A DNA stretch of 64,000 nt from Caulobacter sp. (GTDB taxonomy: Bacteria > Pseudomonadota > Alphaproteobacteria > Caulobacterales > Caulobacteraceae): NCBI GenBank assembly GCA_030680355.1, contig JAUXVF010000027.1:214456-278455 (forward strand), given 5' to 3'. The notes under the pieces were generated by a model, which ran no database searches, was not told the DNA's origin, and saw only the letters and a program-made list of their open reading frames with translations. A program made the position numbers and the translations under genes. Positions 45,701 through 55,260 of this stretch are shown piece by piece (the stretch's first letter is position 1; each line of letters begins with the position of its first letter).

Positions 45701-45832
45701 TCCTCAACTCCACCGCGCACAAAGACTCCCGCCCCGTATAAACCCGCGACATCGCGGGACATTTACGAGACTCCGGCGCCGGATATCCCGCCGTCCATCC
45801 CCGTCGTCGCCGCCGGTCGCATACTGCCCGGC

Positions 45833-46528
45833 ATGAAAGCGCACCCGACCAGCACCTATGTCACCGCCTCCCGCCGGACCTGGGAGATGATCCGGGCGGC
45901 CTATCTGTCGGGGCTGTCGGCGCCGACGGTGGCGGCGCGGTTCGGGGTTTCGGTGTCGGGGCTGCGCAAGCGGGCGCAGCGGGAGGGCTGGACCAAGCGT
46001 TGTCAGGCCGACTGGCGCGGCGGGGTGCAGATCGGGCCGCCGTCGCCCTGGAGCGCGCCGTCCGCCGAGGCCGGGCGCGCGGCGGCCGGTCCGCCCGAGG
46101 CCGGCGACCTGCCGCCCGAACTGGCCCGGCTGCAGGCCATCGCCGTACCGCCGCCGCCGCTCGACGCCGGCAGCGTGGCGCGCAAGGCCCTGTCCCTGGC
46201 CATGGGGGCCCTGACCCGCGGCCGCGGCGGCGAGGCGCTGCAGCTGGCCCGCGCCGCCGCCCTGATCGCCCGGCTCGACGAGGCGGTGCCGCAAACCTGG
46301 GAAGTCGAGAATATGGATGAGGTGGAGTCGAGACATTCGGCCCTGCAGGACCTGGCCTTCAACATCGCCGGCGAACTGGCCGAGGCCCTGATGTCCGGCC
46401 GCGGCGAGATCCTGCCGGCCTATCTCGAACGCGCCCGACAATGGCGGCGCAATCTCGGGCTGGCCGAGGACTATGGCCGGGCGGGGGCGGGGGCGGGGGC
46501 GGATGCGGATGCGGATGCGGAGGGGTGA
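45833..46528 (+). CDS. Helix-turn-helix protein with hexamer-repeat tail
   Basis: A 231-residue protein of unknown role. Residues ~13-55 (RRTWEMIRAAYLSGLSAPTV, AARFGVSVSGLRKRAQREGW) form a homeodomain-like helix-turn-helix reminiscent of phage terminase small subunits. The middle is Pro/Ala-rich, and residues ~110-215 are helical (KALSLAMGALTRGRGGEALQ, DLAFNIAGELAEALMSGRGE). The tail AGAGAGADADADAEG is encoded by GCGGGG and GCGGAT hexamers, so its length may vary between strains. It is bracketed by two MITE-like repeats. Confidence 0.6.
   Translation: MKAHPTSTYVTASRRTWEMIRAAYLSGLSAPTVAARFGVSVSGLRKRAQREGWTKRCQADWRGGVQIGPPSPWSAPSAEAGRAAAGPPEAGDLPPELARLQAIAVPPPPLDAGSVARKALSLAMGALTRGRGGEALQLARAAALIARLDEAVPQTWEVENMDEVESRHSALQDLAFNIAGELAEALMSGRGEILPAYLERARQWRRNLGLAEDYGRAGAGAGADADADAEG
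46481..46522 (+). repeat. In-gene hexamer microsatellite
   Basis: Three GCGGGG units (46481-46498), three GCGGAT units (46499-46516) and one GCGGAG unit form a 42-bp in-frame tandem run at the 3' end of the HTH gene. Gain or loss of units changes only the Ala-Gly/Ala-Asp tail. Confidence 0.85.
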
Positions 46529-46538
46529 GGCCGTCAGA

Positions 46539-46686
46539 CCTCTCCCGCGAGGGAGAGGGGGACCCTGCGGAGCAGGGTGGAGAGGGAAGCGCCGGGGCCT
46601 CAAGGCGGGTCGGGATGGATCGGCCGTCATCGGCGCCGCCCTCTCCACCGCCCTCCGGGCGGTCCCCCTCCCCCTCACGGGGGAGG
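46539..46686. repeat. MITE-like repeat, relative of 45533-45700
   Basis: It begins CCTCTCCC-GCGA-GGGAGAGG, shares GGGGGACCCTGCGGAGCAGG with the copy at 45533, and ends in the imperfect inverse GGTCCCCCTCCCCCTCACGG... (46661-46686). It is non-coding. It lies between the convergent HTH and ybjQ-like genes. Confidence 0.7.
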
Positions 46687-46694
46687 AAGAATGG

Positions 46695-47015
46695 TCACTC
46701 CGCCTCGACCACCACCGCCGTGCCATAGGCCAGCACCTCGGTGATGCCCTCCATGATCTCGTTGGCGTCGTAGCGCATGCCGATGATGGCGTTGGCGCCG
46801 GCCTCGCGGGCGTGGTCGACGAGGTGCTGATAGGCCTCGGCCCGGGCGGTCTCGGCCAGCTCGACATAGATCGACAGCTTGCCGCCGAAGATCGACTGGA
46901 TGCCGCCGGCGAAATTGCCGATCACGCTGCGCGAGCGAACGGTAATGCCGCGCACCAGTCCGACATGGCGGACGGTGCGATGGCCGGGAATGTCGTTGGT
47001 GGTCGAAACGAGCAT
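46695..47015 (-). CDS. YbjQ/UPF0145 family protein
   Basis: A 106-residue protein of the widespread UPF0145 family of unknown function. It starts MLVSTTNDIPGHRTVRHVGL (STTN start is typical). VRGITVRSRSVIGNFAGGIQ, REAGANAIIGMRYDANEI and a final VLAYGTAVVVE are all family hallmarks. The length is normal, and the ATG at 47015 is supported by this conserved N-terminus. It is thought to form pentamers and bind heavy metals in some structural reports, but this is not certain. Confidence 0.88.
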   Translation of the reverse strand: MLVSTTNDIPGHRTVRHVGLVRGITVRSRSVIGNFAGGIQSIFGGKLSIYVELAETARAEAYQHLVDHAREAGANAIIGMRYDANEIMEGITEVLAYGTAVVVEAE

Positions 47016-47057
47016 GGTCGGGGTCCTGTGGACGGGGGGATGACCCTGACTACCATT

Positions 47058-47190
47058 TTTCGTGGTCCCGGGCAGGCCGCGCGGCGCCAGGGCGCGTGGT
47101 TCGACACGCGCTACGCGCTGCTCACCATGACCAGGAATGGCAGTCATCCTGAGCAGGCCGCGCAGCGGCCGTGTCGAAGGACGCACCCTC
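47058..47190. repeat. Dispersed repeat (TTCGACACG family)
   Basis: GTTCGACACGCGCTACGCGC, GCTCACCATGACCAGGA, TCATCCTGAGCAGGCCGCG and CGTGTCGAAGGACGCACC occur in order, the same words as at 30504-30600 in inverse layout. It lies in the divergent gap between the YbjQ gene and the symporter, which otherwise holds only likely promoters. Confidence 0.55.
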
Positions 47191-47301
47191 CCTTAAACCC
47201 CCGTCATCTTTCACCCGGTCGATTGACTTCCCTTACGACCATACCCCAGGTTCGAAACCGCCCAGCGGCCTCAAGAGCGCGGGCGTCAGGGAGGATGCTG
47301 A

Positions 47302-48823
47302 ATGACGCAGAGCGGTGCGCCGGTGAGCGCCAGTGCGACCGGGCCGAAGGGCGGCCATGTCGCGGGCCTCGGGCCCCGCCCGAAGGTCGGGACGATCACC
47401 AAGGCGCTCTACGGCTTCGGCTCGGTGGCGTTCGGCATCAAGGACAACGGTTTCCGCGTCTTTCTGCTGCTGTTCTACAACCAGGTGGTCGGCCTGCCCG
47501 CCTCCCAGGTGGCCCTGGCCATCATGGTGGCCATGCTGATCGACTGTCTGATCGACCCGGTCATCGGCCATGTCTCCGACAACTGGCGCAGCCGCTGGGG
47601 CCGCCGCCACCCGTTCATGTACGCCGCCGCCCTGCCGGTGGCCCTGTCCTTCCTGCTGCTGTGGAACCCGCCGCTCGACTGGGATCCCAGGTCGCTGTTC
47701 TGGTACCTGGTGGTGGTCACCGTGGTCGTGCGCACCTTCATCACCCTCTACGAGATCCCCTCCTCGGCCATGACCGCCGAGTTGACCACCAGCTACGACG
47801 ACCGCTCCTCCCTGCTCGGCTGGCGTTATTTCTTCGCCTGGTGGGGCGGGCTGAGCCTGACGGTGGTCATGTTCTTCGTCTTCCTGGCCCCGACGGCGGA
47901 GTATCCGGTCGGCCAGCTCAACCGCGACGGCTATGCCCGCTACGGCGAGGTGGCGGCGGTGCTGATGTTCATCTCGATCATCGTTTCGGCGGCCAGCACC
48001 CACCGCTTCATCCCCTGGCTGCCGCAGCCGGCGCCCGATCGCGGCCTGACCTTCGGCCAGACGGTGAAGGAGGTGGGGTCGACCCTGGCCATCCGGCCGT
48101 TCATCGCCATCACCCTGGTCGGGCTGTTCGCGGCCATCGCCCAGGGAGTCAGCTTCTCCCTGGCCTTCTATTTCGCCACCTATTTCTGGGAGCTCAGCTC
48201 GGCCTGGACCGGCTTCCTGGTGCTCGAGAGTTTCGTCGCCTCGGCCGTGGCCCTGATGGCGGCGCCGATGCTGACCCGCCGGGCCGGCAAGAAGCTCGGC
48301 GGCGCCGTGCTGCTGGCCGCCTCGGTGCTGATCGGCTTCATCCCGCTGATGCTGCGGCTGCTGGGCCTGTTCCCCGACAACGGCGTCGTGATCGAGGGGA
48401 CGCAGATCCCGCAGATCGTGCCCTGGCTGCTGCTCGACGGCGTCATCCGCGGCATTCTGGGCATCACCGCCGCCATCCTGATCACGGCCATGCTGGCCGA
48501 TGTGGTCGAGTACAGCGAGGAGCGCACCGGCCGCCGGTCGGAGGGATTGTTCTTCGCCTCGACCAGCCTGGTGCAGAAGGCGGTCAGCGGCGTCGGGGTG
48601 ATGGTCGCCGGCCTGCTGCTGACCCTGGTCGAGTTCCCGCAGGGGGCCAGGCCGTCAGAGGTCGACCCCGCCGTGATCCGCAACCTGGCCCTGGTCTATA
48701 TGCCGACCCTGATCGTGCTCTACGGCGCCGCCCTGGCGGTGATGCAGGCCTACAACATCACCCGCCAGACCCACGCCGACACCCTGGCGGTGATCACCGC
48801 CAGGGCCGAAGCCGCCGAGGGAA

Positions 48824-48843
<20 letters not shown>
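47302..48843 (+). CDS. MFS transporter, glycoside-pentoside-hexuronide (GPH) cation symporter type
   Basis: A 513-residue membrane protein with twelve hydrophobic helices. The GPH signatures are LIDCLIDPVIGHVSDNWRSR, WGRRHPFMYAAALPVALSFL, and YEIPSSAMTAELTTSYDDRS after helix 4. The central loop and MLADVVEYSEERTGRRSEGL are also typical. It would import a glycoside or sugar acid with a cation. It overlaps the convergent serine hydrolase gene by 20 bases. The substrate is unknown. Confidence 0.86.
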
Positions 48844-50080
<1,237 letters not shown>

Positions 50081-50176
50081 CGCTCCGCGGGGGCGACCCG
50101 CTTTTGAGAACATCGGTATGCCGAAACGCAAACTTTACCAAACCTGCCGTAACGTCAGGACAACAAAGGGGGAGAA

Positions 50177-52093
50177 ATGACCGAATCGAACGGGGCCAAC
50201 GCGCCAACCGAACTCGATATCGAGGCCGCGCGCTGGTTCTTCCAGAATTCGGTCGACATCTTCCTGTTGGTCCGGGGCGGCGCCATTTCGCGGATCAATC
50301 CGGCCTGGACCGAACTGACGGGCTGGGCGGCCGAAGAGACCATCGGCCGGTCGATCGACGACTTCATCCATGCCGACGACAAGGAAACCGTCCATGACCT
50401 GATCGCCCGGCTGATCGTCGAGGGTCACGCCCGCGCCGAGCATCGTCTGCTGCGCAAGGACGGCGGCTATCTGTGGATGCGCTCATGCGTCAAGCGCGGC
50501 TCCGACGGCGGCGCCATCGTGGTTCTCGAGGACGTCACCCACGAACATCAGCGGGCCGCCCGCAGCGCCGACGCGGCCCGCACCAACGATCTGCTGCGCG
50601 AGGCCGCCGGGGTCTTCATCTGGCGCTTCGATCCCGACACCGGCCTCTATGACATCGATCCCGACCTCTCCAAGGCCGGCGACCGCGGGGCCTCGGGCAG
50701 CCGCACCATCACCGGCCAGCAGATGAACGACGAAGTTCATCCCGACGACCAGAAACGCATGGGCGAAGCCCTTTACGCCACCCTCGTCACCGGCGAACCG
50801 CAGGTCATCGAGTACCGTCATTTCCGCGCCGAGGACGGCGGCTGGGCGCGATTGAGAGCCGCCTGGCGCGGGTTGCGCAAGCTGGACTCCGGCCGGTGGG
50901 CGATTCTGGGGCTGACCCAGGACGTCAGCGAGGTCGCCGAGGCGCGCGACGCCGCCATTGAGGCCGCCGAGGCCAAGGCCCAGTTCCTGGCCAATATGAG
51001 TCACGAAATTCGCACTCCCATGAACGGCGTGCTGGGCGTGCTGCATCTGCTGCGCAAGGAAACCCTCTCGGACGACGGGCGCCGGCTGCTCGACGAGGCG
51101 GTCGGCTGCGGCCAGATGCTGGCGGAACTGCTCAATGACGTAATCGACTTTTCAAAGATCGAGGCCGGCCGCCTCGAATTCACGCCCGAAGCCGTGGACC
51201 CGGCCGCCCTGCTGGCCAGCGTCGCGGGTCTGCTGCGGCCCCAGACGGAGGTCCGCGACCTGTGGCTCAACATCCATGTGGAGCCAGACCTGGGCTGGGC
51301 GTCTGTCGACCCGGTGAGGGTTCGCCAGATTCTGTTCAACCTGATCGGTAATGCCGTGAAGTTCACCGAGACGGGCGGGGTCGACGCCCGTGTCCGGCGG
51401 GTGGAGCATCCGGACGGGAGTCGACTGCGGTTCGAGATCGCTGACACCGGCGTGGGCATCGCGGCGGACGACCAGGCCGACCTGTTCCAGCGGTTCCATC
51501 AGGCCGACGGTTCGACGACCCGGCGTTTCGGGGGATCCGGCCTGGGCCTGGCCATCAGCCGGCGGCTGGCCGAGCTGATGGGCGGCGAAGTCGGTTTCGA
51601 AAGCCAGGCGGGCCAAGGCTCCACATTCTGGATGGAGATCGTCGCCCCAACAGCGGCGCCACGCCTTGCGGAGACCGACGAAGCCGAGGCCCTGCTCGAT
51701 GGCCTGCGGGTTCTGGTGGTGGAAGACAACCCGACCAACCGCATGATCGCCACCCGGCTGCTCGAAGAACTGGGCGCCAGCGTGGAAACCGCCGAAGACG
51801 GCCTCAAGGGCGTGGAGGCCGCCCAACGGTCTGCCTTCGACATGGTTTTCATGGACATACAGATGCCTGTCATGGACGGCGTCGAGGCCACGCGACGCAT
51901 TCGGTCCCTGACCACGCCGATCGCCAACGTCCCGATCGTGGCCATGACCGCCAACGCCCTGTCGCACCAGACGGACGCCTATCTCGCCGCCGGCATGACG
52001 GGGTTCGTCTCCAAGCCCCTCTCGCCCACGGCGTTGGTGGCCCAGATCGCTGCGGTGCTGGCCGCGCCGGACGCGGCCGCGGCGGCGGCCTGA
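50177..52093 (+). CDS. Hybrid sensor histidine kinase with two PAS domains and a receiver
   Basis: A 638-residue soluble kinase. Domains in order are PAS-1 (~12-125: FLLVRGGAISRINPAWTELT), PAS-2 (~135-255), HisKA with FLANMSHEIRTPMNG (H276), and HATPase (N-box ILFNLIGNAVKFTETGG, DTGVGIAADD, FGGSGLGLAISRRLAELMGG). The last is a response receiver (VLVVEDNPTNRMIATRLLEE, phosphoacceptor D560 in FMDIQMPVMDG, with K in FVSKPLS). There is no membrane segment, so it senses a cytoplasmic signal. No partner regulator is adjacent; the receiver probably passes the phosphate to a histidine phosphotransferase. Confidence 0.93.
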   Translation: MTESNGANAPTELDIEAARWFFQNSVDIFLLVRGGAISRINPAWTELTGWAAEETIGRSIDDFIHADDKETVHDLIARLIVEGHARAEHRLLRKDGGYLWMRSCVKRGSDGGAIVVLEDVTHEHQRAARSADAARTNDLLREAAGVFIWRFDPDTGLYDIDPDLSKAGDRGASGSRTITGQQMNDEVHPDDQKRMGEALYATLVTGEPQVIEYRHFRAEDGGWARLRAAWRGLRKLDSGRWAILGLTQDVSEVAEARDAAIEAAEAKAQFLANMSHEIRTPMNGVLGVLHLLRKETLSDDGRRLLDEAVGCGQMLAELLNDVIDFSKIEAGRLEFTPEAVDPAALLASVAGLLRPQTEVRDLWLNIHVEPDLGWASVDPVRVRQILFNLIGNAVKFTETGGVDARVRRVEHPDGSRLRFEIADTGVGIAADDQADLFQRFHQADGSTTRRFGGSGLGLAISRRLAELMGGEVGFESQAGQGSTFWMEIVAPTAAPRLAETDEAEALLDGLRVLVVEDNPTNRMIATRLLEELGASVETAEDGLKGVEAAQRSAFDMVFMDIQMPVMDGVEATRRIRSLTTPIANVPIVAMTANALSHQTDAYLAAGMTGFVSKPLSPTALVAQIAAVLAAPDAAAAAA

Positions 52094-52180
52094 CAATGCC
52101 CGTTCGCGGCCCGTTGACCCTTCCCCGGGCATACCCGGTATTCTAGGCTGCCTTCGAACGGGATTCCGAAGGACGCGCTT

Positions 52181-52222
52181 GTGGCCCAGAACAATGAGAG
52201 CAGCGGCGGGGCCGTCGCTTGA
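52181..52222 (+). other. Possible 13-codon leader ORF coupled to acyl-CoA ligase
   Basis: GTG at 52181, with GAAGGA about 9 bases upstream, opens a 13-codon frame (MAQNNESSGGAVA). Its TGA overlaps the TTG start of the ligase (CTTGA). The ligase start has no good ribosome site of its own, so re-initiation after this mini-ORF is plausible. No experimental support is known. Confidence 0.3.
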
Positions 52223-53952
52223 CGTCCTGGCCCGCCCGCAGCATCGCCGAATGCCACGCCATTCTGACCGCGCCCGGCGCCCGGTTTGAAACCGCCGAGG
52301 TGGTCATCGACCGCGTGTCGACCCGGGTCTGGAAGAATGCCCCGGCGACCCTGCGGGATCTGGTCAGCAATGGTCGCGCCTTCTCCGGCCGCGACTTCCT
52401 TGTCTATGAGGACGACCGCGTCACCTTCGAGGGATTCCACCGCGCCGTCGCCGCGTTCGCCGAGCATCTGGCCTCGGAAGGCGTGACCGCCGGCGACCGG
52501 GTGGCCCTGATCATGCGCAACCTGCCGGAATGGCCGGTGGCCTTCTTCGCCGCCGTCAGCCTGGGCGCCATCGTCACGCCGCTGAACGCCTGGTGGACCG
52601 GCGCTGAGCTGGAGTACGGCCTAGCCGACTCTGGCGCCAAGGTCGCCATCGTCGACCCCGAACGGCTGGAGCGGATCGTCGAACATCTCCACGCCTGTCC
52701 CGATCTGAAGACCGTCTATGTCTGCCGCGAGGATGATCCCTTCGACGACCCGCGGGTCCGCCGGATGGAGTCGGTGCTGGGCCCGGCGGCGGACTGGGCC
52801 GCCCTGCCCGACCGGCCCCTGCCGACCACGCCGATCCAGCCCGATGACGCGGCCACCATCTTCTACACCTCCGGCACTACGGGAAAGCCCAAGGGGGCGC
52901 TGGGCACCCACCGGACCATGACCAGCAATGTCATGACCACCGGCGCGGCCCTGGCGCGGGCCTTCCTGCGTCGCGGCGAGACGCCGCCGGTTCCGGGGCC
53001 GGACACGCCGCAGCGGGTGACGCTTCTGGTGGTGCCGATGTTCCATGTCACCGGCTGTTCGGCGACCCTCTGCGGCGCCCTGAACGGCGGCGGGCGTCTG
53101 GTGCTGATGCGCAAATGGGACGCCCTGGAGGGCATGGCGCTGATTGAACGGGAACGGGTGACCGCTACCGGCGGCGTGCCGACCATCGCCTGGCAGTTGA
53201 TCGAACACCCTCGCCGCGCCGAGTTCGATCTGTCGTCGATCGAGAGCATCTCCTACGGGGGCGCGCCGTCGGCGCCGGAGCTGGTGCGGCGGATCAAGGC
53301 GGTCTGGCCGAACGCCTCGGCCGGCAACGGCTGGGGCATGACCGAGACCAGCGCCACCTTCACCAACAACACCGGTCTGGACTATGAACACCGCCCCGAC
53401 AGCTGCGGCCCAGCGCCCGCCGTCGGCGACATGAAAATCATGACGATCGAGGGCGATCGAGACCTGCCGACGGGCGAGGTCGGCGAGCTCTGGTGCCGGG
53501 GTCCGATGGTGCTGCGCAGCTACTGGAACAAGCCGGAAGCCACGGCCGAGACCTTCGTCGACGGCTGGGTCCGCACCGGCGATCTGGCCCGGCTCGACGA
53601 GGAGGGTTTTTGCTTCATCATCGACCGGGCCAAGGACATGCTGATCCGTGGCGGTGAGAACATTTACTGCATCGAGGTTGAGAACGTTCTCTACGACCAT
53701 CCGGCGGTGATGGACGCGGCCCTGGTCGGCATTCCCCACAGGACCCTGGGCGAGGAGCCGGGCGCGGTGGTCACCCTCAAGCCCGGCGCCTTGGCCACGG
53801 AGCAGGAACTTCGCGCCTTCATCGCCGACCGGCTTGCCGCCTTCAAGGTTCCTGTGCGAGTGGTCTTCTGGCCTGAAACCCTGCCGCGAAACGCCAACGG
53901 CAAGATCATGAAGTCCGAACTCAAGCCCGCGTTCATTGAGGAGCCCGCGTGA
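52219..53952 (+). CDS. Class I adenylate-forming acyl-CoA ligase
   Basis: A 577-residue ANL-superfamily enzyme that would activate a carboxylic acid with ATP and join it to CoA. It has A3 core IFYTSGTTGKPKGALGTHR (~214-232), VPMFHVTGCSATLCGAL, GNGWGMTETSATFTNNTG, DGWVRTGDLARLDEEGFCFI, RAKDMLIRGGENIYCIEVEN and the catalytic lysine K562 in PRNANGKIMK. The start appears to be TTG at 52219. It overlaps the double TetR gene by 4 bases. Fatty, aryl or terpenoid acids are all possible substrates. Confidence 0.88.
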   Translation: MTSWPARSIAECHAILTAPGARFETAEVVIDRVSTRVWKNAPATLRDLVSNGRAFSGRDFLVYEDDRVTFEGFHRAVAAFAEHLASEGVTAGDRVALIMRNLPEWPVAFFAAVSLGAIVTPLNAWWTGAELEYGLADSGAKVAIVDPERLERIVEHLHACPDLKTVYVCREDDPFDDPRVRRMESVLGPAADWAALPDRPLPTTPIQPDDAATIFYTSGTTGKPKGALGTHRTMTSNVMTTGAALARAFLRRGETPPVPGPDTPQRVTLLVVPMFHVTGCSATLCGALNGGGRLVLMRKWDALEGMALIERERVTATGGVPTIAWQLIEHPRRAEFDLSSIESISYGGAPSAPELVRRIKAVWPNASAGNGWGMTETSATFTNNTGLDYEHRPDSCGPAPAVGDMKIMTIEGDRDLPTGEVGELWCRGPMVLRSYWNKPEATAETFVDGWVRTGDLARLDEEGFCFIIDRAKDMLIRGGENIYCIEVENVLYDHPAVMDAALVGIPHRTLGEEPGAVVTLKPGALATEQELRAFIADRLAAFKVPVRVVFWPETLPRNANGKIMKSELKPAFIEEPA

Positions 53953-55187
53953 CCCCTGACGTCGCCAAGAAGGGGACCGCCGCTACGGCGCGGTACGCGG
54001 CCAAGAAGGACGCCATTCTCGCCGCCGCCACCACCATCCTGAACCGCCAGGGCGTTAAGGGCATGACCCTGGCCGATGTGGCGACCGAGGTCGGGCTGAT
54101 CACCACCTCGGTGACCTACTATTACCGGCGCAAGGAAGACCTCGCCGCCGCCTGTTTCATGCGCGGCATCGCCATCTTCAACGACCTCGCCGTTGAGGCG
54201 TCGAAGGTGAGCGGCGCCCGGGCCCGCCTGGCGCGCTTCCTCGAGCTGTTCTTCGACCTGTCCCGCCGCATCCGGCTGAAGGAGACCGTCCCGATCGTCG
54301 CGTTTGGTGAGATGCGGGCGCTGAAGGAACCGTTCCGGACCGAGGTGTCCGACGCCTTCAACGATCTGTTCCGCGCTATCCGCAGCTTTTTCGACGACCC
54401 TGAGTTCACGGGCCTGGATCGCCGCGAGGCCACGGCCCGTACGCACCTGTTGCTGGAACAGGCCTTCTCGAGCGTCCTGTGGCTCCGCCGCTACGACGTC
54501 GAAGACTACCCGCGCATTCGCGACCGGATGTTCGATATCCTGTCGGGCGGGCTGGCCGTTGGCGCCAGGGCCTGGGCGCCGCCGCCCTTGCCCGACCCAA
54601 CGCCGTCCGCGGCCCGAACCCAGGATGTATCGCGCGAGACCTTCCTGGTCGCCGCGACGCGCCTGATCAATCGCAAGGGCTACCGGGGGGCCTCGGTCGA
54701 TGAAATTTCCGCCGAATTGAAGGTCACCAAGGGTAGCTTCTACCACCATAACAACGACAAGGACGGGCTGGTCAGCCAGTGTTTCGAACGCACGTTCAAC
54801 GTCAAACGCAATGTCCAGTTCGCGGCGCGCGCCCTCCAGACCGACCAGTGGACGCGTCTGGCCGCGGCGAGCGCGACGCTGGTGGAGTATCAACTGTCAG
54901 ACCACGGCCCCCTGCTGAGGGCCTCGGCGATGCAGGCCCTGCCCAGCGACCTGCGGCAGGAGATGGTCGAAGCCTACAACCGAGGCTCTGACCGTTTCGC
55001 CGGCATGATCTCCGACGGCATCGCCGAGGGGTCCATCCGCCCCGTGGATCCGCTGGTCGCCGCCCATATGCTCAGCTCGATGCTCAACGCCGCGGCCTCG
55101 CTGGGCATGTGGGCGCCGGACCTGAAACGGGAGGAGGCGGCCGCCCTCTTCGCCCGGCCGCTTCTGTTGGGCGTCTTCACCCGCTGA
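53949..55187 (+). CDS. Fused double TetR-family regulator
   Basis: A 412-residue protein made of two TetR units in one chain. HTH-1 spans ~20-65 (KKDAILAAATTILNRQGVKG, MTLADVATEVGLITTSVTYY, YRRKEDLAAACFMRG). HTH-2 spans ~228-275 (RETFLVAATRLINRKGYRGA, SVDEISAELKVTKGSFYHHN, NDKDGLVSQCFERTF). Each is followed by a helical ligand domain, joined by a Pro-rich linker near residue 205. Ordinary TetR proteins are ~200 residues and dimerise. The GTG start overlaps the ligase stop, so the two are co-translated and the regulator probably senses the acid or its CoA ester. Confidence 0.9.
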   Translation: MTPDVAKKGTAATARYAAKKDAILAAATTILNRQGVKGMTLADVATEVGLITTSVTYYYRRKEDLAAACFMRGIAIFNDLAVEASKVSGARARLARFLELFFDLSRRIRLKETVPIVAFGEMRALKEPFRTEVSDAFNDLFRAIRSFFDDPEFTGLDRREATARTHLLLEQAFSSVLWLRRYDVEDYPRIRDRMFDILSGGLAVGARAWAPPPLPDPTPSAARTQDVSRETFLVAATRLINRKGYRGASVDEISAELKVTKGSFYHHNNDKDGLVSQCFERTFNVKRNVQFAARALQTDQWTRLAAASATLVEYQLSDHGPLLRASAMQALPSDLRQEMVEAYNRGSDRFAGMISDGIAEGSIRPVDPLVAAHMLSSMLNAAASLGMWAPDLKREEAAALFARPLLLGVFTR

Positions 55188-55201
55188 TCCTCGCTGACGG
55201 A

Positions 55202-55232
55202 CAAAAAGAAAGGGGCGGCCGAAGCCGCCCCT
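55202..55232 (-). terminator. Rho-independent terminator of the TonB-receptor gene
   Basis: On the minus strand AGGGGCGGC-TTCG-GCCGCCCCT forms a 9-bp stem with a UUCG loop, followed by TTCTTTTTGT. It ends about 30 bases past the receptor stop. This is a textbook intrinsic terminator for leftward transcription and may also stop rightward transcripts from the TetR gene. Confidence 0.9.
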
Positions 55233-55260
55233 GAAGGTGTTTCCGCAAAAGCGGGAAGGA

